A stretch of DNA of 18,982 nucleotides from Candidatus Albibeggiatoa sp. nov. BB20 (GTDB taxonomy: Bacteria > Pseudomonadota > Gammaproteobacteria > Beggiatoales > Beggiatoaceae). The DNA is taken from NCBI GenBank assembly GCA_016744725.1, contig JADGDW010000089.1, positions 1 to 18,982 on the forward strand, given 5' to 3'. A program made the translations under genes and the position numbers. The notes under the pieces are model-generated. The model was not told the DNA's origin. It saw only the letters and a program-made list of their open reading frames with translations, and searched no databases. Numbering within the stretch: position 1 is the stretch's first letter; every line of letters begins with the position of its first letter. Positions 13,567 to 18,982 of this stretch are shown here, one piece after another.

Positions 13567-15423
13567 TTATGGTGTCAGTTGTTGAATCCGTTTTTCGACT
13601 TGAGCAGGATTAAATTGAATCGCTTGTCCTTGGCTGAGTTGTAATGCTTTTTGATAAAAAGGTACAGCTGCTTTTGATTGATGTAAATATTCTAAGCTAA
13701 CAGCTAAATTATAAGCATAATCTGCTTTCTTCTCATCAAAACGATACGCATCAAAATAGGCTTGTTGTGCCTCTCGCCAGCGTTCTTGCTGAGCATACAC
13801 ATTACCTAAACTAAAATGTAGATAAGCTGATTGAGGCGATTGGTCAAGCAAGATTTTTATTTGGCTTTCCGATGAACGCGGGGATTGTTGTTGTACAGAG
13901 CTAAGCCCCAGTTGAGCCAAACTATCATTTGGATAATATTTTAAAATTTGCTGGTAATAATATTCTGCGGCTTGGGTTTGCTGATTACGTTGGGCAATGG
14001 CGGCTAAGCCGAGTAAGGCATCACGATTTTTATCGTTTGTATTTAATACTTGTTGATACAATCGTTTGGCTTTTTGATTTTTTCCTGCTTGAAATGCTTG
14101 ATAAGCCTGATTTAACTGATTGTGTAAATGCTGTGTATTGCGAGATACTTTCTTAATTTTAATATCTTTACTGCCTTGTTGCTGAGGCAATGGGCGTGGC
14201 TGTTCTTCATCTAAGGAATCAATAATTGATTTAGTAATAAGTGGTTGTTGGACTTGAGTAACCGTAGTCGTACGTTGCACAGGTTCAATAATTTCAATCC
14301 CTTCAGCAATGACGGGTTTGTATTGAATCGGTGTGCTTAAGCCTGAGGCAATAGGCACTTCTGATATTACCTCAGATAATAATGACTTTGCCTTTTCCAT
14401 AAAAGTTTGATGCTTAGGTTCAATTTCCTCACTCAGATTGGCTTCTATAACAGTTTGGGTCACAGGAGGTTCGGTTGATTCTGGGAGTATGGTAGGCTTT
14501 GGCACAGGATTTTGCCAAATTTGCTTTGGATTAAAATCGGCCAGTTGGATGAATGGGCCATCTGAATTTAATTGATAAAAATAATAAGCACTAAACCCTA
14601 GACCTAACAGCAATGTCAGTAATAAAACCGTAAATAAAGCAGAACGTTTATAATTTCTATGATAGGGAGAAGGGGCTGTTGCAAGCAAAACACGCTTAGC
14701 GGTCAATGGGTCTGGACGGATGATCTCAGGATTCAGCTCAGGTTTAGCTAAAGGCTGGGTTGTTTGTGGCTCATTTAAATTGAACTCAAGTTGACCCAAA
14801 TTCGCTGATTCTGTGTCAAGAGTAGGGGATAGATTTTCTTCAGGTTTTGGTGCATATTGGTGAATTGACTCTGGTCTATCTGGTGCAAATATAGCAGCAT
14901 CCCATTTCAAACTATCATGATCTAAAGCAGCAATATTTTCAGTTTGAACAACATTAAATTTTTGTATTTCCTCTGGTTCAGTATTGAGTTGAGCTTCAGT
15001 TAAATCTGCTATTTCCTCAGAAGCACGCTCTGCTTGCTCTAATAATGGCGTTTGAGATATTTCTGGCGTTTGTTCTACTGATGCCAATTCTAAAGGCATA
15101 TCGGATACATCAATAGATTCAGTTTGTTCAATAATAGGAAGCTCTATAGCGTCTTCATTATCAAAATGCCAGTCTAATTCCTCTAAATTATTGAATATGC
15201 TATTCGGGTCTTCAATCTCTACAGTTTCGTTAATATTGGGGATTTCTATCGACTCAACTTGCTCTAATTGCTGCTCAAGCAATACAGTATCATTTGATTG
15301 GGATTCAGCAGGTTTTTCAGGTGTGATTTCTTCAGTAGGCGTATTGTTGGGGACTTCGTCTGGGGTGGAAGTTTGTTGTTTTGATTGTTCCGCTTTTTTA
15401 AGGGCTTCCATTAATAAGCTCAT
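13567..15423 (-). CDS. Bitopic membrane protein with C-terminal TPR repeats (MshN-like)
   Basis: A 618-aa protein. It starts MSLLMEALKKAEQSKQQ, an N-terminal motif shared by gammaproteobacterial MshN/GspB-related inner-membrane proteins of type IV pilus-like and secretion systems. Residues 20-255 are acidic, Glu/Pro/Gln-rich and probably disordered in the cytoplasm. One helix at about 261-283 crosses the membrane. A Pro/Glu linker follows, and from about 430 to 618 there are TPR-type helical repeats (LHNQLNQAYQAFQAG, ALLGLAAIAQRN, YLHFSLGNVYAQQERW, YNLAVSLEYLHQ) that would lie in the periplasm. A scaffold or assembly role in a pilus or secretion machine is inferred from family only; no pilus genes are adjacent, which weakens the MshN assignment. 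Monocistronic. Confidence 0.75.
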   Translation of the reverse strand: MSLLMEALKKAEQSKQQTSTPDEVPNNTPTEEITPEKPAESQSNDTVLLEQQLEQVESIEIPNINETVEIEDPNSIFNNLEELDWHFDNEDAIELPIIEQTESIDVSDMPLELASVEQTPEISQTPLLEQAERASEEIADLTEAQLNTEPEEIQKFNVVQTENIAALDHDSLKWDAAIFAPDRPESIHQYAPKPEENLSPTLDTESANLGQLEFNLNEPQTTQPLAKPELNPEIIRPDPLTAKRVLLATAPSPYHRNYKRSALFTVLLLTLLLGLGFSAYYFYQLNSDGPFIQLADFNPKQIWQNPVPKPTILPESTEPPVTQTVIEANLSEEIEPKHQTFMEKAKSLLSEVISEVPIASGLSTPIQYKPVIAEGIEIIEPVQRTTTVTQVQQPLITKSIIDSLDEEQPRPLPQQQGSKDIKIKKVSRNTQHLHNQLNQAYQAFQAGKNQKAKRLYQQVLNTNDKNRDALLGLAAIAQRNQQTQAAEYYYQQILKYYPNDSLAQLGLSSVQQQSPRSSESQIKILLDQSPQSAYLHFSLGNVYAQQERWREAQQAYFDAYRFDEKKADYAYNLAVSLEYLHQSKAAVPFYQKALQLSQGQAIQFNPAQVEKRIQQLTP

Positions 15424-15630
15424 GGTGTAGCACTTTCTATTATCGTTAAGAGACCTGTCATCAGTTTAGCATGGAAAATACCAGAAATTATCTAAACATC
15501 AGTAAAGTTGCTTGTTAACAATTGACACAATTAATACTTATAATCGATGGATTTTCATGGTTCACAGAAATGATAGCAGGCATGAGCTGATAGGATAAAA
15601 ATACTAATAATAAGGTTATATTTGGTATAT
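15424..15630. other. Intergenic region upstream of the TPR gene
   Basis: About 200 bp. A TTGACA at about 15520 and a TATAAT at about 15538 on the + strand are too close (11 bp) to form a normal pair. No other site is firm, and nothing else coding is seen here. Confidence 0.3.
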
Positions 15631-15662
15631 TGCCTTGATTAAAAATATAGTCAAGCAAGGCA
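15631..15662 (-). terminator. Hairpin after the 58-aa small gene
   Basis: TGCCTTG (15631-15637) pairs with CAAGGCA (15656-15662), with an alternative TTGA/TCAA extension. It begins 20 bp after the stop of the small gene on the - strand. There is no T run on the downstream side, so termination efficiency is uncertain. Confidence 0.4.
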
Positions 15663-15682
15663 TTGTATTAAAAAGGTAAAAT

Positions 15683-15859
15683 TTATTTCAATGCCAAAAG
15701 CATATTTTGCATACCATAGTGAATAAAACCATATAAATCATTAGCAACGTGCGTCCATGTCGATTTTGTTGCAGCAAAAGTGTGATGCCAAGTTTTTAGC
15801 ATAACTGTCATTAGTTTTCCCATGAATTTTGATAACATACCAAGTACAGTGATTATCAT
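15683..15859 (-). CDS. Small protein of 58 aa, unknown
   Basis: An ATG at 15857-15859 (- strand) follows AGGGGG about 7 bases upstream and opens a 58-codon frame to TAA at 15683-15685. The protein is rich in Met, Leu, Thr, Trp, His and aromatic residues, and has only one acidic residue (Asp41). Residues 1-25 (MIITVLGMLSKFMGKLMTVM...) can form an amphipathic or membrane-associated helix with Lys11, Lys15 and Lys22. The middle carries WHH and TWTHV. No family is recognised. A hairpin follows the stop. It could be a small membrane peptide or toxin-like peptide, or a chance ORF. The strong ribosome site and upstream -35/-10 boxes argue for a real gene, which is why I list it. Confidence 0.5.
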   Translation of the reverse strand: MIITVLGMLSKFMGKLMTVMLKTWHHTFAATKSTWTHVANDLYGFIHYGMQNMLLALK

Positions 15860-15891
15860 GACAAATCCCCCTAAGCCATTAATTTAATAAC

Positions 15892-15920
15892 CTTTAGTAT
15901 GACTGATGAATAAGCCATTT
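15892..15920 (-). promoter_or_regulatory. Promoter candidate of the 58-aa gene
   Basis: On the - strand TTGCAA and CATACT are separated by exactly 17 bp, each matching 4 of 6 bases of the sigma-70 hexamers. The start codon lies about 33 bases further on. Confidence 0.4.
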
Positions 15921-16264
15921 GCAAAGTAAAATGAGTATGGAAATAGCATGATGATGCCGATAAATAAATTCTTAACAGACAAATGATTGTTCGTAAAATT
16001 TCAATCACATTAATATGGTATAGTTATTGATGACTGAATAAAGTAGATGTGAAGTGTTGATTTTTAGCGTGTCAATGACTTGGATATTGTTTTTACCAAA
16101 TTTTATTTTTATAAGCAGACTTTTAAATATTTCTTTATTTATATAGATTATATTTTTAGATTATAAATTCCCAAAAACAATCAAATAGATTGGGTTATCT
16201 AAATAAAATAATAAATTACCGTGAAAAGCATGATAAATTTTAAGGTTACTGTATAAGCCTCACA
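15921..16264. other. Intergenic region upstream of the hybrid kinase
   Basis: About 340 bp of very AT-rich sequence, including runs of T and A at 16080-16180. It must hold the promoter of the hybrid kinase gene. I see no gene and cannot choose between several AT-rich -10-like hexamers. Confidence 0.3.
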
Positions 16265-16278
16265 AGCACAATTGTGCT
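16265..16278. promoter_or_regulatory. AGCACAATTGTGCT palindrome in the kinase leader
   Basis: A perfect 14-base palindrome lies 22-35 bases before the start codon of the hybrid kinase. As DNA it could be an operator, and as RNA it could fold next to the ribosome site. No regulator is identified. Confidence 0.45.
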
Positions 16279-16299
16279 CGCAGTTATGGGATAGCTACC

Positions 16300-18570
16300 T
16301 TGATTAATTCAAACAATGAGCAATTACAACAGCAAATAGATGGCCTACAACAGCGAAATTCGCAACTTGATACGGTTAACCTAGCTTTGCGCCAACAAGT
16401 GCAGCAACTGAGTGATGCCCTGCGAACATTGGAAGAAGAAAATAATGGCCTGTATATTCATTTGGAAACAACCACCAAACATGCAGGTAGCGTTGAAACC
16501 GAATTACCCAGCATTCGTAATAATTTAGAACAAGAAATCGCGATTCGTACTCAAGAACTGGCTGACAATAACAATCGACTTGAACGCGAAATTCAAGAGC
16601 GCAAACGAGTTGAAGAAGTACAACGAAACAGCTTGTCATTACGCCAAACCTTGCTCAATAGCATTCCCAGTCCAATCTTTTTTAAAAACAATTTAGGTAT
16701 GTATTTAGGTTGTAATCGTGGCTTTGAAAAATATATTGGGTTAGCTGAATCTGACATCGTAGGTCATACCGCCCAAGAAATTTATCCTTCTGAACATGCC
16801 TCGTTAGAAGAGCAGCGTGATAGGGCATTATTCAACAGTGAAAATGATGCGGTGCAAATTATTGAAGAGCGTGTGCAATATGCAGATGGCTCATTGCATG
16901 ATGTCACGTTTAATACCAGCACGTTTAAAACCACCGATGGCAGTGTTGCGGGTTTAGTCGGCATTATCATTGATATTTCCGAACATAGACGCGCTGAAGA
17001 AGCCTTACTCAAAGCTAAAGAAGCAGCAGAAGATTCAAATCGTATCAAAAGCCAATTTATCGCCAATATGAGCCATGAATTACGCACCCCGTTAAATGCG
17101 ATTCTGGGCTATAGTGAAATGCTTGAAGAAGATATTGCTGATTTTGGCCATGATGATTTAGTGTCAGATGTCCGTAAAATTAATGCGGCAGGCAAACATT
17201 TGTTAGGATTAATCAACGATGTATTGGATATTTCTAAAATTGAAGCAGGCAAAATGACGCTTTATGCAGAAACTTTCTCAATTCAAGATATGGTGGGCGA
17301 TGTAGTCAGCACAATTCAACCATTGATTCAAACCAGAGAAAATAGCTTAAGCCTTAAAATATCTGATGAAATCGGCAATATGCACGCTGATTTAACCAAG
17401 TTACGCCAAATGTTATTTAACTTGCTGAGTAATGCGGCTAAATTTACCGAAAAAGGCCATATTTCCTTTTGCGTATCGCGCAAGATTATGCCTGAACAAG
17501 ACTGGATTGAATTCAAAGTGACCGATGAAGGCATCGGTATGACAGCAGCACAAATGCAGAAATTATTTCAACCATTCACTCAAGCAGATGCCTCAACCAC
17601 TCGTAGATATGGCGGCACGGGTTTAGGTTTAACCATTTCGCAACGTTTTGCGGAGATGATGGGCGGTAAAATTGATGCTGAAAGTGAATATGGTCACGGT
17701 AGTTGCTTCTCAATCCAACTGCCGGCTTACGTCATGACGGATCAAGAGCCGCTGATTAATGGTTTAAATGCACCAAAACGTGCCAAATTGCCTCAGCAAG
17801 CAGGTAATACGGTACTGATTATTGATGATGATGCGATTGTACGTGAATTGTTACAAAACTATATTAAAAAGCTAGGTTTTGAAGTGATTACGGCTGAAAA
17901 TGGCCATGATGGACTGGAATTGGCGCGTAAATATCAACCTCATGCGATTACTTTAGATGTGATGATGCCGGGGATGGATGGTTGGATGGTGTTGTCTGAA
18001 CTGAAAAGTGATCCCATATTAACAAAAATTCCTGTCATCATGGTGTCATTGGTTGAAGATAAAAGTATTGGTTATTCCTTGGGTGCATCGGAATATTTGA
18101 CGAAACCTGTTAATCGTGATGAATTAAACCGTATTTTGCGTAAATATCTAACCAATGATGAAAATTTGCAAAAAATTCTTGTGGTTGAAGATGATGATGT
18201 CACACGAAAATTGATTGAAACCATGTTACAAAAAATTGGTTGGCAAGTGGAAACCAGTGAAAATGGTCAGCTTGCATTAGAGAGTTTATTACAAAGTCGC
18301 CCTGATTTGATTTTATCTGATTTGATGATGCCTGAAATGGATGGTTTTGAATTAATCACTAAATTACGTAAAGAACCAGAGTGGCGACAGATTCCTGTTG
18401 TGGTTTTAACCGCGAAAGATATGACCATCGAAGAACGAAATATGTTGAATAATCGAGTTGAAAAAGTGTTTCAAAAAGGCGATTATCGACGGGACGAATT
18501 ATTAAGCGAAATCCGTGAATGTTTAATGCGTACTAAATTGATTGAACAACCTCTGAAAAAAAAGGTATAG
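16300..18570 (+). CDS. Cytoplasmic PAS hybrid histidine kinase with two receivers
   Basis: A 756-aa sensor without membrane helices. Residues 1-108 form a coiled coil rich in Gln and Glu. A PAS domain spans about 110-232. The HisKA box FIANMSHELRTPLNAILGYSE has phospho-accepting His259. The ATPase domain has NLLSNAAKF (N378), DEGIGM (D409) and GGTGLGL at 438-444. Receiver 1 (504-615) has DDD 509-511, acceptor Asp553 and Lys602. Receiver 2 (625-742) has EDDD, acceptor Asp674, Thr704 and Lys726. All key residues are present, so an internal phosphorelay is likely. There is no Hpt domain, and no output domain. The start is TTG at 16300: there is no in-frame ATG upstream before a stop, and the next internal Met lies inside the PAS domain. 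A GGGAT site precedes it. Confidence 0.93.
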   Translation: MINSNNEQLQQQIDGLQQRNSQLDTVNLALRQQVQQLSDALRTLEEENNGLYIHLETTTKHAGSVETELPSIRNNLEQEIAIRTQELADNNNRLEREIQERKRVEEVQRNSLSLRQTLLNSIPSPIFFKNNLGMYLGCNRGFEKYIGLAESDIVGHTAQEIYPSEHASLEEQRDRALFNSENDAVQIIEERVQYADGSLHDVTFNTSTFKTTDGSVAGLVGIIIDISEHRRAEEALLKAKEAAEDSNRIKSQFIANMSHELRTPLNAILGYSEMLEEDIADFGHDDLVSDVRKINAAGKHLLGLINDVLDISKIEAGKMTLYAETFSIQDMVGDVVSTIQPLIQTRENSLSLKISDEIGNMHADLTKLRQMLFNLLSNAAKFTEKGHISFCVSRKIMPEQDWIEFKVTDEGIGMTAAQMQKLFQPFTQADASTTRRYGGTGLGLTISQRFAEMMGGKIDAESEYGHGSCFSIQLPAYVMTDQEPLINGLNAPKRAKLPQQAGNTVLIIDDDAIVRELLQNYIKKLGFEVITAENGHDGLELARKYQPHAITLDVMMPGMDGWMVLSELKSDPILTKIPVIMVSLVEDKSIGYSLGASEYLTKPVNRDELNRILRKYLTNDENLQKILVVEDDDVTRKLIETMLQKIGWQVETSENGQLALESLLQSRPDLILSDLMMPEMDGFELITKLRKEPEWRQIPVVVLTAKDMTIEERNMLNNRVEKVFQKGDYRRDELLSEIRECLMRTKLIEQPLKKKV

Positions 18571-18901
18571 TCGTTTTATTCTAGGATGATGCAGGACTGG
18601 CAATCCTTAGTTTTAAAAGTGATTGATATTTAAAGTTTTATAGGACTGCCAGTCCTAATACCCAAAACGAAATTGACTATATAACAACCGTCCAGAATCA
18701 ACACGCACAAAACAGGTTCTGTAGTCTTGAAGATACAAAAAAGAACGTTGGTTCAACAATGTTAAATGACTAGGAATGCAATATTTATTTTGTCTGTGTA
18801 ACATGTAGAATCCTACGAGCTTAACTTGAAAATTGGTCTGAATCCTTAATAAAATAAGGAATGACTTAAACTCCTAATTCAAAATTCAAAAAGGGATTTG
18901 A
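18571..18901. other. Intergenic region between hybrid kinase and parE
   Basis: About 330 bp. It contains the twin palindromes at 18593-18656 and a small TCCTTA/TAAGGA hairpin at 18843-18860, followed by the parE ribosome site AAAAAGGGA. Nothing else coding or conserved is evident. Confidence 0.45.
18593..18656. repeat. Twin palindromes AGGACTGnCAnTCCT
   Basis: AGGACTGGCAATCCT (18593-18607) and AGGACTGCCAGTCCT (18642-18656) are each near-palindromic. They are also 14/15 reverse complements of each other. They can form two small hairpins or one long hairpin with a 34-base AT-rich loop. No T run follows. Confidence 0.75.
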
Positions 18902-18982
18902 ATGACACAAAGCTATGATGCTGCCGACCTTGAAGTCCTAACAGGTTTAGACCCCGTCCGTAAACGCCCTGGTATGTACACC
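18902..18982 (+). CDS. parE: DNA topoisomerase IV subunit B, 5' part
   Basis: Only the first 27 codons are inside the window. They read MTQSYDAADLEVLTGLDPVR, then KRPGMYT, the standard ParE opening. The RKRPGMYT motif (residues 20-27) lies in the GHKL ATPase domain of GyrB and ParE. LEVLTGLDPV is the ParE form rather than GyrB. AAAGGGA about 7 bases before the ATG supports the start. The subunit powers decatenation of replicated chromosomes with ParC. The gene continues beyond the window's edge. Confidence 0.95.
   Translation, partial: MTQSYDAADLEVLTGLDPVRKRPGMYT

Noticed and set aside
15520..15543. TTGACA and TATAAT near each other as a promoter
   Set aside because: The 11-bp spacing is far too short, and no gene follows on that strand within 700 bp.

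Overview
The window looks like chromosomal DNA from an AT-rich gammaproteobacterium, probably a filamentous or gliding sulfur oxidiser of the Beggiatoa/Thiothrix type. The evidence is a secreted Gly/Tyr/Pro/Asn-rich protein resembling periplasmic sulfur globule proteins, gammaproteobacterial forms of spermidine synthase, inorganic pyrophosphatase and ParE, and many receiver-domain signalling proteins. The taxonomic placement is an inference. No rRNA, tRNA or CRISPR array was seen.

Layout. 1-1080: a sulfur-globule-like protein (+) converges on an Smr-domain protein (-) across a shared hairpin. 1190-4752: a large exported vWA/ricin-lectin/DUF2135 protein (-) has its own terminator and is divergent from speE (+). 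4753-6232 is a disturbed, accessory-looking stretch: a degenerate repeat copy, a frameshifted and truncated transposase remnant (ISKra4-like), an unfamiliar membrane-anchored small protein, and about 330 bp of GC-richer DNA without a convincing gene. 6233-9439 (-) is a compact four-gene zinc-uptake operon of the Zrg type (DUF2796 His-rich ZrgA, ABC ATPase, FtsX-like permease, DUF3299 lipoprotein), with a palindrome over its probable transcription start. 9514-9678 holds a second copy of the degenerate repeat, followed by ppa (-) and a solitary DUF4340 membrane-anchored protein (+).

11900-18570 is signalling and envelope biogenesis: a REC-REC-GGDEF protein (-), a TPR membrane protein that starts MSLLMEALKKAEQ (-), a small unannotated 58-aa protein gene (-) in the long gap, and a cytoplasmic PAS hybrid histidine kinase with two receivers (+). 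The window ends in the first 27 codons of parE.

The points most worth a second look are: the REC-REC-GGDEF protein, whose first receiver lacks the phospho-acceptor Asp and whose GGDEF signature has become AGKKF; the 58-aa small ORF with its own Shine-Dalgarno and promoter-like boxes; the two-copy dispersed repeat; twin interconvertible palindromes between the hybrid kinase and parE; and the vWA/lectin/DUF2135 architecture. I saw nothing that clearly amounts to a wholly new multi-gene system. The strongest candidates for novelty are the small protein and the degenerate signalling protein.
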